Part shown: positions 17,646 through 26,096 of the stretch, piece after piece
How positions within the stretch are numbered: the stretch's first letter is position 1
Layout: each line of letters starts with the position of its first letter
NCBI GenBank assembly: GCA_003537575.1
Contig: DPRS01000036.1
Location: 225 to 64,224 of the forward strand
Source of the DNA: Oxalobacteraceae bacterium
GTDB taxonomy: Bacteria > Pseudomonadota > Gammaproteobacteria > Burkholderiales > Burkholderiaceae_D
DNA: 64,000 nt
Reading direction: 5' to 3'
Notes under the pieces: model-generated
What the model was told of the DNA's origin: nothing
Databases searched by the model: none
The model's input: the letters and a program-made list of their open reading frames with translations, nothing else
Program-made: the position numbers and the translations under genes

Positions 17646-18682
17646 TTCCAGGGGCGGTGATAGGCGCCCAGCGTATGCTGCTGCCCTTCAGCCACCTTGT
17701 TCAATTCCGCCATCCAGGCCGGCTTGACCGAATAGCGCTGTGCGCTGTCGAGGCAATTGTCGATGGCCTGGCGCCAGACTTGCGTGACTTGCGCGACATA
17801 GGCCGGGCTGCGCTGGCGGCCTTCGATCTTGATGGCCGACACGCCCAGCTTCATCAATTGCGGCAGCAGCTCCAGCGTGTTCAGGCTGGTCGGCTCCTCG
17901 ATGGCGTAATAACTCTCGTCATTGACTTCGAAGCGCCCCTTGCACAGCGTCGGGTAGCCGGCATTCTCACCATCGGCATAGCGGTCGATCAGCACGCCAT
18001 TCAGGCGCGATTCCAGCCCTTTCGGCGTCTGTTCCCAGCGCACCGCCTTGGCCGGCGAACAGACGCCGACGTTGTTCGGCGCTTCGCCTGTGACATACGA
18101 CGACAGCGCGCAGCGGCCCTCCACCATCACGCACAGGCTGCCGAAGCCGAACACTTCGATCTCCACCGGCGTGTTGGCGGCCAGATGCTCGACCTGCGCC
18201 ATCGACAGCACCCGCGGCAGCACAGCGCGCGAAATGCCGAAGCGCTCGTGATAGAAATTGATCGCTTCGAAATTGGTAGCAGAACCCTGCACCGACAGAT
18301 GCAGGCGCAAGCCGGGATTTTTTTTCGCAGCGTAGGCCATCAGCGCCGGGTCGGCCAGAATCACCGCATCGATGCCGGCGTCGGCGGCGCGGTCGATGGC
18401 TTCGCGCCATTGCTCCCAGCCGGAGGCCTGCGGATAGGTGTTCAATGCCGCCAGCACCTTGCGCTTCCTGTCATGCGCATAGCGCACGCCTTCAGTGATC
18501 GCCGCCTTGTCGAAATTCAGGCCGGCAAAATTGCGCGCATTGGTGGAGTCGCGGAAACCAAGATAAACGCAGTCGGCGCCATGGTCGATGGCTGCCTTCA
18601 GCGCCGGCAGGCTGCCGGCCGGGCAAACCAGCTCCATGGCAGCCGGGGCCGCGGGGTCAGATGAGTGGGGAATAGGGGGCAT
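17642..18682 (-). CDS. ubiU: UbiU, U32-family O2-independent ubiquinone hydroxylation protein
   Basis: The 346-residue protein aligns over its whole length, from memory, with E. coli YhbU/UbiU: MELVCPAGSLPALKAAIDHGADCVYLG at the start and EGRQRSPAYVAQV near the end. The four cluster cysteines are in FGSLCVMVEGRC, GVCSPAK and YPTLCKGRF. The annotated ATG at 18682 adds 15 residues before the family start MELVCP (ATG 18637); neither start has a clear ribosome site. First gene of ubiU-V-T-DGC, with a perfect FNR/DNR box 122 nt upstream. Confidence 0.95.
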   Translation of the reverse strand: MPPIPHSSDPAAPAAMELVCPAGSLPALKAAIDHGADCVYLGFRDSTNARNFAGLNFDKAAITEGVRYAHDRKRKVLAALNTYPQASGWEQWREAIDRAADAGIDAVILADPALMAYAAKKNPGLRLHLSVQGSATNFEAINFYHERFGISRAVLPRVLSMAQVEHLAANTPVEIEVFGFGSLCVMVEGRCALSSYVTGEAPNNVGVCSPAKAVRWEQTPKGLESRLNGVLIDRYADGENAGYPTLCKGRFEVNDESYYAIEEPTSLNTLELLPQLMKLGVSAIKIEGRQRSPAYVAQVTQVWRQAIDNCLDSAQRYSVKPAWMAELNKVAEGQQHTLGAYHRPWK

Positions 18683-18997
18683 GACGAAATGTATCGGGCA
18701 TCCGGCACTGGTTAGCGCCGAAATAGCGGCGGCATTCCAGATTCCGGGGAATTGCCCTCTGGTTTTACTGGCAAGGACTTTATCAAATGCAATTTTTTAT
18801 GCATTTGATTTACATCAAGCATTTCCAAACAGCAAATTTTTGCCAAGGGAGTTCTCCTGCTTTCGATGTGTCCATTTAATGGAAACAGCCCGTTGCCGGG
18901 CCGTTCTTCAGCACTGCGGCGGCCTACCCTCCTTGCCTGCGGCATGCGCCGGCGAATTGGAAGCAACCGCTCAGATGCTTAAGGTCGCTGCGGTGTT
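18683..18997. other. ubiU upstream region
   Basis: A 315-nt gap between ubiU and the 3' end of the DUF2249 gene. It contains the perfect FNR/DNR box at 18805-18818 within an AT-rich stretch. An 84-codon minus-strand frame spans the operator and has no recognisable domain; I regard it as chance. Confidence 0.6.
18805..18818. promoter_or_regulatory. FNR/DNR-type operator upstream of ubiU, perfect consensus
   Basis: TTGATTTACATCAA is an exact match to TTGAT-N4-ATCAA. It lies 122 nt before the ubiU ATG, in a promoter region with no other gene to serve on the minus strand, and places anaerobic ubiquinone synthesis under the same control as nosZ, norB and nnrS. Confidence 0.8.
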
Positions 18998-19261
18998 TTA
19001 CTCGACGACCAGAAAATCGATGATGATGGTGCCCGGTTCGCGCGACACATACGCCATTTGCAGGCGTGAGCCAAAGTAGTTGTTCAGTTGCGAAAGCAGA
19101 GGCAATGGATCGTGGTCATTACAAAAACGCATGGTTTCGCCCGGCTCCAGAGCCTCGAGAGCGCCAAAGATGGCAGCGTGGCGGAAGCGTTTTGCGACAC
19201 CGCGGGCGTCGAAGGGGTAGACGCCGGAAGTAACCGTAGCGTGAGAACAATCGTGTGACAT
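18998..19261 (-). CDS. DUF2249 domain protein
   Basis: An 87-residue protein: SHDCSHATVTSGVYPFDARGVAKRFRHAAIFGALEALEPGETMRFCNDHDPLPLLSQL, then a beta-rich end IIDFLVVE. The FDARG, GALEALEPGE and NDHDPLPL motifs define DUF2249, a small domain often linked to haemerythrins and NO reductase genes; its molecular role is unknown. The ATG at 19261 has AAGGA upstream. It follows norB by about 60 nt on the same strand and is probably co-transcribed. Confidence 0.88.
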   Translation of the reverse strand: MSHDCSHATVTSGVYPFDARGVAKRFRHAAIFGALEALEPGETMRFCNDHDPLPLLSQLNNYFGSRLQMAYVSREPGTIIIDFLVVE

Positions 19262-19323
19262 TTTCAAATCCTTTGTGGTGAAGTCATCCTGGCGGCGCCT
19301 GTAGGCGCCGCCAGGGGGAGTTA

Positions 19324-21603
19324 TCAGGCTTTTACCGTCGCCTGGGTTGTCGAAGTTGCCTTGACGCCAGACTTGTTACCGACCAGGAGTTTCCAGGCGA
19401 ACAGCGTCAGGAACACGATACCGATCGAGAACACGATGTCACCGGGCACGCGCAGCCAAACCATGGTTTCCATGAAGGTGGAGTGAACCACTTCCGACGA
19501 ACGGGCGAACCACACGCCATGGGTGATGCTGGCCCAGGCCTGGTAGATACCGGCCGGCACCAGTGAGATGAACACCATCATTGCCAAGCCGATATTGAGC
19601 GACCAGAAAGCCGGCGCCAGCAGGCGGTCAGACCAGACGGCGCGCTCGAACATGCCGCGCAGGCAGAACAGCATCAGGCCGATGCCGAGCATGCCGTACA
19701 CGCCGAACAGTGCGGCATGGCCGTGAGCGGCAGTCATGTTCATGCCCTGCATGTAGTACAGCGCGATCGGGGTGTTGATCGAGAAGCCCAGCAGGCCCGC
19801 GCCAACCACGTTCCAGAAGCCGACGGCGATGAAGCACAGGATCGCCCACTTGTAGGACTGCACCCAGGGCGCGGCCTTCGAGCGCTGGTAGTTGCGATAA
19901 GCCTCGATGCCGATCAGCGACAGCGGCACCACTTCCAGCGCGGAGAACATGGCGCCGATGGCGATCACCACGGTCGGCGTGCCGGTGAAGTACAGGTGGT
20001 GCAGCGTGCCCAGGATGCCGCCGAACAGGAACACGATGGTTTCCAGCACGATGGCGCTGTTGGCAGCTTTTGCATGGATCAGGCCGAGACGGGTGAACAG
20101 CAGGGCGATGACCGCGGTGGCGAACACTTCGAAGAAGCCTTCGACCCACAGGTGCACCAGCCACCAGCGCCAGTATTCGACCATCGAATAGTGGGTTTGC
20201 TGGCCCCAGACGAGGGAGGTGGCGTAGAAGCCGCCGATGCACAGCGCAGCCAGGAACACCATGGCGATCAGGCCGCGGCTTTCCGAGGGCTTTTTCAGGG
20301 CCGGCCACAGGCCGCGTCCCAGCAGCAGCACCCAGAACAGCAGGCCGACGAACAGCAGGATTTGCCAGACGCGGCCCATGCTGGTGAATTCCAGGCCCTG
20401 ATTGCCAAGCCAGAAGCTGAAGTCGACGCCGGAATTCTGCAGGGTGCCGAGCCAGCCGGATGCGGTCGAGCCGACCACGATGAACAGCAAGGCATAGAAC
20501 AGCACGTTGACGCCCAGCTTCTGGAATTTCGGCTCATGCCCGGAGATCGCTGGAGCGATATACAGGCCGGTGGCCAGCCAGGCGGTGGCGATCCACAGCA
20601 CCGCGAACTGGGTGTGGATGGTGCGGGATACCGAGAACGGCAGGATCTCGCCGAGCGGGATGCCGAAGAAGCTCTGACCTTCCACGGCATAGTGCGCGGT
20701 GATGATGCCGAAGCCCACTTGCGCCAGGATCAGCCCGATCACCACGAAGAAGTATTTTTTCGTGGCCAGCATCGACGGCGTGGCCTTCAGCGAAAACAGC
20801 GGGTCTGCCTTGGGCGGCGTCGGATCATCCTCTTCCTTCGAGCGGGAATGGACGAAGATCATGCCGGCGATCGCGCCGATCATCAGGATCACGCTGGCGA
20901 TCGACCAGATGCCGTTGCTGGCCGGAGGAGTATTGTCCACCAGCGGCTCATGCGGCCAGTTGCTGGTATAGCTCAAGCCGGTTTCGCCCGGACGGTCGGT
21001 GGTTGCCGACCAGGAAGACCAGAAGAAGAAAGCCGTCAGCGCAGCGCGATCGGCCGGCTCGGACAGCGAGAGCGACTTCATCGCATAATCTTCACGCAGA
21101 CCGTCGAACGCCTTTTCATCACCGAACAGGCCGGCGTAGTGCTTGGCGACTTCCTGCACTGCCTGGGCACGTTCTGCGCTCAGGGTAATCTGACCGGTTT
21201 GCGCGTCGTAGGTGTTGCGACGCATTTCCTCCTTCAGCAGACCGTTCAGTTGCGCCTGGCGGCCGGCGTCCAGTTCCGCCCAGGACTTGCCGAAGTCGCG
21301 CTTGGCCCAGATGTCACGCAAGGCCACCGCTTCACGGTGCAGCCAGTCGGCCGACCAGTCCGGCGCCAGATAGCTGCCATGGCCCCAGACCGAGCCGACC
21401 TGCTGGCCGCCTGCGGCTTGCCAGGCTTGCTGGCCGCGCATTACCTGACCTTCTGAAAATACGACATCTCCTTGACTGCTGATGACTTGTTTCGGGATTG
21501 GCGGCGCCGCTAGATAGATCTCGGTGCCGACCCATCCCAGTACCGAGAATGAGAGGACACAGATGACAGCGAGCCAAGTCCATAGTTTGCGCGTAGCGTG
21601 CAT
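19324..21603 (-). CDS. norB: quinol-dependent nitric oxide reductase (qNor)
   Basis: qNor reduces NO to N2O in the inner membrane using quinol directly. The 759-residue protein is a fusion: a periplasmic NorC-like N-terminal domain without a CxxCH haem site (residues about 30-220) and a NorB-like part with about 12 helices. Histidines typical of the haem-copper oxidase superfamily are seen in SRTIHTQFAVLW, YWRWWLVHLWVEGFFEV and GTLHHLYFTGTP. The start MHATRKLW (ATG 21603) has AAGGAACCACC before it. The promoter region has a DNR box and two NsrR boxes. Confidence 0.95.
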   Translation of the reverse strand: MHATRKLWTWLAVICVLSFSVLGWVGTEIYLAAPPIPKQVISSQGDVVFSEGQVMRGQQAWQAAGGQQVGSVWGHGSYLAPDWSADWLHREAVALRDIWAKRDFGKSWAELDAGRQAQLNGLLKEEMRRNTYDAQTGQITLSAERAQAVQEVAKHYAGLFGDEKAFDGLREDYAMKSLSLSEPADRAALTAFFFWSSWSATTDRPGETGLSYTSNWPHEPLVDNTPPASNGIWSIASVILMIGAIAGMIFVHSRSKEEDDPTPPKADPLFSLKATPSMLATKKYFFVVIGLILAQVGFGIITAHYAVEGQSFFGIPLGEILPFSVSRTIHTQFAVLWIATAWLATGLYIAPAISGHEPKFQKLGVNVLFYALLFIVVGSTASGWLGTLQNSGVDFSFWLGNQGLEFTSMGRVWQILLFVGLLFWVLLLGRGLWPALKKPSESRGLIAMVFLAALCIGGFYATSLVWGQQTHYSMVEYWRWWLVHLWVEGFFEVFATAVIALLFTRLGLIHAKAANSAIVLETIVFLFGGILGTLHHLYFTGTPTVVIAIGAMFSALEVVPLSLIGIEAYRNYQRSKAAPWVQSYKWAILCFIAVGFWNVVGAGLLGFSINTPIALYYMQGMNMTAAHGHAALFGVYGMLGIGLMLFCLRGMFERAVWSDRLLAPAFWSLNIGLAMMVFISLVPAGIYQAWASITHGVWFARSSEVVHSTFMETMVWLRVPGDIVFSIGIVFLTLFAWKLLVGNKSGVKATSTTQATVKA

Positions 21604-21653
21604 GGTGGTTCCTTGGTTAGTGGTGTTGAAAAGAATAAACAAAAGTTTCCTTT

Positions 21654-21676
21654 AAGATGTATTCTAAGTGCATCTT
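21654..21676. promoter_or_regulatory. NsrR-type operator 1 in the norB-nsrR intergenic region
   Basis: A 23-bp palindrome whose halves read AAGATGTATTC and AAGTGCATCTT around a central T. It matches the NsrR consensus AAGATGYATTT-N-AAATRCATCTT with one symmetric substitution in each half. It overlaps the transcription start predicted from the DNR box at 21709-21722. Confidence 0.8.
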
Positions 21677-21680
21677 TTAG

Positions 21681-21703
21681 AACATGCAATTAATATGTAT
21701 CTT
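21681..21703. promoter_or_regulatory. NsrR-type operator 2, weaker
   Basis: Halves read AACATGCAATT and ATATGTATCTT around a central A, a degenerate copy of the same 23-bp palindrome. It starts 27 bp after operator 1 and would cover the -10 element of a promoter driven from the adjoining DNR box. Confidence 0.6.
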
Positions 21704-21708
21704 TAAAA

Positions 21709-21722
21709 TTGACTTACATCAC
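21709..21722. promoter_or_regulatory. DNR/NnrR-type operator for norB
   Basis: TTGACTTACATCAC matches the NnrR/DNR form TTGAC-N4-ATCAA at nine of ten positions. Its centre is about 41 bp from NsrR operator 1, the spacing of an activator site relative to the transcription start for norB on the minus strand. Confidence 0.65.
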
Positions 21723-21788
21723 GAATCGCCATAAACCTATAGAATGAATGGCGCTTTAAAACCTGATAAAACGGATGCTGTTTACGCC

Positions 21789-22256
21789 ATGAGACTGACT
21801 TCTTACACCGATTACGCGCTGCGAACGCTGATGTATCTTGCAGCCAACCGGGACCGGCTGGTGACCATCCAGGACATCGCCGACCTGCATGGCATTGCCA
21901 AAAACCACCTGACCAAGGTGGTGCATCAATTAGGCTTGCTGGGGCTGGTGGATACTGTGCGGGGCCGCAACGGCGGGCTCATGCTGGGCCGCGAACCTGG
22001 CGCGATCAATATCGGCGAGGTGGTGCGCTCGACAGAAACAGACTTTCTCATGGCCGAGTGCTTCGATGAAAACAATCAGGGATGCGCCTATTCGGCGGCA
22101 TGCAGGCTCAAGAACGTGCTGGGCGAAGCGACTGCCGCCTATTTGCGCGTGCTTGACAGCGTAACGCTGGAAAACCTGATGCAAAAACCTCAAAGCACTG
22201 CCCCCCTCCTTCAGCCGATCCGCGTACAAAAGTCGCGAAGCACGTCAAAGACATGA
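21789..22256 (+). CDS. nsrR: Rrf2-family NO-sensing repressor NsrR
   Basis: From ATG 21789 (MRLTSYTDYALRTLMYLA) the protein has 155 residues: an N-terminal winged helix with the Rrf2 signature and a cysteine triad in ECFDENNQGCAYSAACRL (C-x7-C-x5-C), the NsrR iron-sulfur ligands. NsrR represses NO-detoxification genes until NO damages its cluster. It is divergent from norB, with two NsrR-type boxes in the shared promoter region, which supports both norB repression and autoregulation. An in-frame ATG at 21744 would add 15 non-family residues. Confidence 0.93.
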   Translation: MRLTSYTDYALRTLMYLAANRDRLVTIQDIADLHGIAKNHLTKVVHQLGLLGLVDTVRGRNGGLMLGREPGAINIGEVVRSTETDFLMAECFDENNQGCAYSAACRLKNVLGEATAAYLRVLDSVTLENLMQKPQSTAPLLQPIRVQKSRSTSKT

Positions 22257-22338
22257 GCCTTGTGCCGTTAGCACATTTATAATGGCTGCCGGTGCTGTGG
22301 ATAAGTTTGTGAGTATTTTTCCAGATTAAAGCAAAGTA

Positions 22339-22404
22339 TTGATTTAAAAGAATATTTTCCTGTGTTCGATTCTTTAAGGGAATAATTTTATTCTTTTAAA
22401 TCAA
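22339..22404. repeat. 16-bp perfect inverted repeat upstream of xseA
   Basis: Arms TTGATTTAAAAGAATA (22339-22354) and its reverse complement (22389-22404) flank a 34-nt AT-rich spacer that contains a third related stretch, GATTCTTTAAGGGAAT. It lies between nsrR and xseA and could be the nsrR terminator, a binding site or a structural element; there is no run of T directly after it. Confidence 0.7.
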
Positions 22405-22496
22405 AGGCTTATGATTAACCAATAGCAACATCATGTTCCACAGAAAGAATTGCCAAATTCATGGCATTGTGGACAGATGCTGCGATTCAAAAACCC

Positions 22497-23858
22497 ATGA
22501 ATTCCAATAACTTTCCTGCTGGCACGGATGCAGGCCAGCAAGTGTTGACTGTTTCTGTCTTGAACCAGACCGTGGCACGCATGCTGGAAAGGAATTTCCC
22601 CTTGTTATGGGTATCGGGGGAAATCTCCAATTTCACCCGCGCCGCCTCGGGCCACTGGTATTTCACCTTGAAAGATGAAGGAGCGCAGGTGCGTGCCGTG
22701 ATGTTCCGCGGCCGCGCCCAGCATGCCGGCTTCACCCCGAAGGAAGGCGACCGCGTGGAGGTGCGTGCCCTGGTGACGTTGTACGCGCCGCGCGGCGATT
22801 ACCAGCTGAACGTGGAAGCAGTGCGCCGCGCCGGCCTGGGCAACTTGTATGAAGCTTTCCTGCAATTGAAGGAAAAGCTGACGCGCGAGGGCCTGTTCGA
22901 TGCGGCGCGCAAGCGCCCTCTGCCGGTCTTTCCGCGCGCGATCGGCATCGTCACCAGCCTGCAGGCGGCGGCCTTACGCGATGTGCTGACCGCCCTGCGG
23001 CGGCGCGCCCCGCATGTGCGGGTGATCATTTATCCGGCGCCAGTGCAAGGCGAAGGCGCCGGTGCGAAAATTGCCGAAGCCATCCGTAACGCTTCCGCGC
23101 GCGCCGAATGCGATGTGCTGCTGGTGTGCCGTGGCGGCGGCAGCATCGAGGATCTGTGGTCATTCAACGATGAAGGCGTGGCGCGCGCCATCGTGGCTTG
23201 CGGCATGCCGGTGATTTCCGGCGTCGGCCACGAAACCGATTTCACGCTGGCCGATTTCGCCGCCGACCTGCGCGCGCCGACCCCGACGGCCGCCGCCGAG
23301 CTGGCGGCCACGCCGCGCGCCGACTGGATGGCAGCACTGGAAACCGGCGCCGACGATCTCACGCGCGCCTTGCGACGGCAGCTGGCGGATACGGCGCAGA
23401 GCGTCGACTGGCTGTCGCGCCGGCTGACCAGCCCTGCCGCGCTGATCCGCCACGAACGGCTGAAGCTGCAGGGATTGCAGACGCGCCTGGCACACGCTAC
23501 CCGCGCACCGCTGACGCGTGCGCGCCATGCCCTGGCACAAGCCGGCATTCGCTTGTCGGCCCGACTGCCGCAAACCGCGGCGCACCGCCGCCAACTGCTC
23601 GAGTACGCGCGCTGCTTCAATAACGGCATGGCAAACCTGCAGGCGCAGCGGCGGCTGGCCCTGGCGGGTCTGGCGGCGCAACTGGAATTGCTCAATCCGC
23701 AGCGCACCCTGGAGCGAGGCTATGCCATGGTCACGGATGCGCATGGCAATATCGTGCGTGCGCCCGCGCAGGTGCATCCGCGCCAGAGCATTACCTTGCG
23801 CCTCGCGCAAGGCACGGTAGACGTGGGAGTTGCATCGGTGCAGCAAGCTCTGGAGTAG
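22497..23858 (+). CDS. xseA: exodeoxyribonuclease VII large subunit
   Basis: XseA is the catalytic subunit of exonuclease VII, which degrades single-stranded DNA with XseB. The product has the N-terminal OB domain ([31 protein letters not shown]), the catalytic region with [20 protein letters not shown] and [28 protein letters not shown], then a coiled-coil C-terminal domain ending in [11 protein letters not shown] use ATG 22497 (453 residues), which gives the family-length N-terminus; ATG 22461 would add 12. Neither has a strong ribosome site. Confidence 0.95.
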   Translation: MNSNNFPAGTDAGQQVLTVSVLNQTVARMLERNFPLLWVSGEISNFTRAASGHWYFTLKDEGAQVRAVMFRGRAQHAGFTPKEGDRVEVRALVTLYAPRGDYQLNVEAVRRAGLGNLYEAFLQLKEKLTREGLFDAARKRPLPVFPRAIGIVTSLQAAALRDVLTALRRRAPHVRVIIYPAPVQGEGAGAKIAEAIRNASARAECDVLLVCRGGGSIEDLWSFNDEGVARAIVACGMPVISGVGHETDFTLADFAADLRAPTPTAAAELAATPRADWMAALETGADDLTRALRRQLADTAQSVDWLSRRLTSPAALIRHERLKLQGLQTRLAHATRAPLTRARHALAQAGIRLSARLPQTAAHRRQLLEYARCFNNGMANLQAQRRLALAGLAAQLELLNPQRTLERGYAMVTDAHGNIVRAPAQVHPRQSITLRLAQGTVDVGVASVQQALE

Positions 23859-23957
23859 ATAGGCCTACAAGTGGCTCCCTGCAATCCTTTCGCATCCGTC
23901 ATACAATGAAGGGCTTTCAAAAAAACCATCATTTGCCAACCAAGAAAGGATAAGTTC

Positions 23958-24536
23958 ATGGAACACACCCTGCCGCCGCTACCCTATGCAATGGACGCCC
24001 TGCAACCGCACATTTCCAAGGAAACCCTGGAATATCACTACGGCAAGCATCATCAGGCATATGTCACCAACCTGAACAACCTGATCAAAGGCACCGACTT
24101 CGAAAACGCCTTGCTGGAAGACATCATCAAGAAAGCTTCCGGTGGCGTCTTCAATAACGCGGCCCAGGTCTGGAACCACACCTTTTACTGGAACGGCCTG
24201 AAGCCCAACGGCGGCGGCGCTCCGGCCGGCGCGCTGGCGGATGCCATCAATGCCAAGTGGGGCTCGTTCGACAAGTTCAAGGAAGAATTCACCAAATCCG
24301 GCATCGGCAACTTCGGTTCCGGCTGGACCTGGCTGGTGAAGAAGGCTGACGGTTCGGTCGACATCGTCAACACCTCGAATGCCGCCACGCCGCTGACCAC
24401 CGCCGACAAGGCGCTGCTGACCTGCGACGTCTGGGAACACGCCTACTACATCGATTACCGCAACGCCCGGCCGAAGTACATCGAGTCGTTCTGGAGCCTG
24501 GTCAACTGGGAATTCGTGGCGAAAAATTTCGCCTAA
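23958..24536 (+). CDS. sodB: iron superoxide dismutase
   Basis: A 192-residue Fe-type superoxide dismutase, cytosolic. Metal ligands appear in order: His in [13 protein letters not shown], His in [10 protein letters not shown], and Asp/His in [16 protein letters not shown]. The residues around the active site ([20 protein letters not shown]) fit FeSOD rather than MnSOD. ATG 23958 follows AAAGGA at good spacing. It follows xseA by 100 nt on the same strand and is followed by a strong hairpin. Confidence 0.96.
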   Translation: MEHTLPPLPYAMDALQPHISKETLEYHYGKHHQAYVTNLNNLIKGTDFENALLEDIIKKASGGVFNNAAQVWNHTFYWNGLKPNGGGAPAGALADAINAKWGSFDKFKEEFTKSGIGNFGSGWTWLVKKADGSVDIVNTSNAATPLTTADKALLTCDVWEHAYYIDYRNARPKYIESFWSLVNWEFVAKNFA

Positions 24537-24614
24537 GAGATTTCCTTTTCCGGGTAGAGAAAAACGCAGGCAAGACAGTTTCACACGCCTGCATCTTCAT
24601 CATCTCCGGACAAT

Positions 24615-24653
24615 AACAAGGGAGCCGGCACCTGTGTGCACGGCTCCCTTGTT
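24615..24653 (+). terminator. probable terminator of sodB
   Basis: A perfect 13-bp stem AACAAGGGAGCCG / CGGCTCCCTTGTT with a 13-nt loop, followed by CCTTCTGG. The stem is strong but the T-run is poor; a small GCAGGC/GCCTGC hairpin (24566-24592) precedes it. Confidence 0.65.
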
Positions 24654-24807
24654 CCTTCTGGAAAATCAGCATCACAAGCCGCTTCCATCCCATAATTTTC
24701 CTACCGCAACAAGCAATTATTGCGACATGGAAAAGCTTTCATAGATATAGCAAAGCCAATTATTTTTTGCTTTCCCTAAAAGATTTCCTAAAATTAAACA
24801 TTGAGAT

Positions 24808-24823
24808 TTATCTGCGCAGATAA
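24808..24823. promoter_or_regulatory. 16-bp perfect palindrome upstream of wrbA, possible operator
   Basis: TTATCTGCGCAGATAA is fully self-complementary and sits about 102 nt before the wrbA start in otherwise plain AT-rich DNA. The binding protein is unknown. Confidence 0.45.
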
Positions 24824-24925
24824 GCAACATCGAAAACACCTTGCCGGACGGAGTATGCTATAAACGATTTTGTTAAACATTAACCAAGATTTTCCGAGGC
24901 AGTCCTACGACCGACAGGAGGTTAT

Positions 24926-25546
24926 ATGGCAACCAAAGTGCAGGTGGTGTTTTACAGTTCCCATGGTCACATCTATAAAATGGCCGAAGCGGTGGCGGCA
25001 GGTGCGCGTGAAGTTGAAGGAGTAGAAGCGACCCTGCTGCAGGTGCCGGAGCTGGTGCCAGATGATGTGCTGGAAAAATCAGGCGCCAAAGCAGCCCGCC
25101 AGGCATTTGCTCATGTGCCGGTCGCCTCGGTTGAGCAGTTGCCCGAAGCCGATGCCATCATTTTCGGCACCCCTACCCGTTTTGGCAACATGTGCGCACA
25201 AATGCGCAATTTTCTTGACCAGACCGGCGGCCTCTGGATGAAAGGCTCATTAGTAGGCAAGGTCGGCAGTGTCTTCACCAGCACCGCGACCCAGCATGGT
25301 GGCCAGGAAACCACGCTGACGAGCTTCCACACCACTCTTCTGCACCAGGGCATGATCATTGTCGGCCTGCCCTATTCCGAGGCGCGCCAGATGTCGATGG
25401 ATGGCATCACTGGCGGGAGTCCATACGGCGCGTCCACCATCACCGCCGGTGACGGCTCGCGCATGCCGAGTGAAAACGAACTGGCAATGGCCCGCTTCCA
25501 GGGCCGCCATGTTGCAGAGATCGCGAAAAAGCAGGCGCCAAAATAG
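24926..25546 (+). CDS. wrbA: NAD(P)H:quinone oxidoreductase, WrbA type
   Basis: WrbA is an FMN-binding flavodoxin-like enzyme that performs two-electron quinone reduction. The 206-residue protein shows the flavodoxin phosphate loop [43 protein letters not shown] and [15 protein letters not shown], all standard WrbA motifs. A strong ACAGGAGG precedes the ATG by six bases. It leads a short plus-strand run with a DoxX protein and a pirin, a set often seen together in oxidative or quinone stress contexts. Confidence 0.93.
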   Translation: MATKVQVVFYSSHGHIYKMAEAVAAGAREVEGVEATLLQVPELVPDDVLEKSGAKAARQAFAHVPVASVEQLPEADAIIFGTPTRFGNMCAQMRNFLDQTGGLWMKGSLVGKVGSVFTSTATQHGGQETTLTSFHTTLLHQGMIIVGLPYSEARQMSMDGITGGSPYGASTITAGDGSRMPSENELAMARFQGRHVAEIAKKQAPK

Positions 25547-25669
25547 ATCTCTCGCCGCCAAGGCGAAGCAGTGATGCGAAATTCTGGCCTGGCTGACTGC
25601 GAGGCCGGGATTGTGACAACTGATTGATTGAGCGAGGCACTTAAGCACGACAACCAAAGGGAGAGCAAC

Positions 25670-26077
25670 ATGGACAAGGCACTCGAGATCGTAGCTCGGA
25701 TATTGATGTCGCAGATTTACATCATTTCCGGCTGGAGCAAACTGACCGGCTTTAGCGGCACGCAAGGCTATTTCACTTCCATGGGATTGCCCATGCCCGG
25801 CGTGGTGACTCCCCTGGTCATCCTGATTGAGCTCGGCGGCGGCTTGCTCCTGTTGGCCGGATTCAAGACACGCTGGGTCGCCGCAATCCTCGCCCTGTTC
25901 AGTATCGCCACCGCCTTCGTTGCGCACACCAATTTCGCCGAACCGGGTCAGATGAACAATTTCATGAAAAATCTGGCGATGGCAGGCGGCTACCTGCTGT
26001 TCATGAAATATGGTGCAGATTCGCCAAGCGTCGACGCCGCGAGCGGCAGCAAGCATGCCAGCCAGCGCCTGACTTAA
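25670..26077 (+). CDS. DoxX family membrane protein
   Basis: From ATG 25670 ([25 protein letters not shown], ribosome site AAAGGGAGAG) the 135-residue protein has four hydrophobic helices and the DoxX features [10 protein letters not shown] and [18 protein letters not shown]. DoxX proteins are small inner-membrane proteins of varied or unknown roles, some linked to thiol and redox stress. It lies between wrbA and a pirin gene, with short gaps, so it is probably in one operon with them. Confidence 0.85.
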   Translation: MDKALEIVARILMSQIYIISGWSKLTGFSGTQGYFTSMGLPMPGVVTPLVILIELGGGLLLLAGFKTRWVAAILALFSIATAFVAHTNFAEPGQMNNFMKNLAMAGGYLLFMKYGADSPSVDAASGSKHASQRLT

Positions 26078-26096
26078 GAATGCAAGAGGGATAGCC

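Larger units (their letters stand above)
24537..24925. other. sodB-wrbA intergenic region
   Basis: This 389-nt gap holds the hairpin after sodB (24615-24653), then an AT-rich stretch with a perfect 16-bp palindrome at 24808-24823 about 100 nt before wrbA. No gene was found. Confidence 0.6.

Noticed and set aside
18712..18966. 84-codon minus-strand frame between DUF2249 and ubiU
   Set aside because: Spans the perfect DNR box and lacks any domain; more likely promoter DNA.
19717..21456. 579-codon plus-strand open frame opposite norB
   Set aside because: Low-complexity Gln/His/Asp-rich product typical of antisense frames in GC-rich genes.
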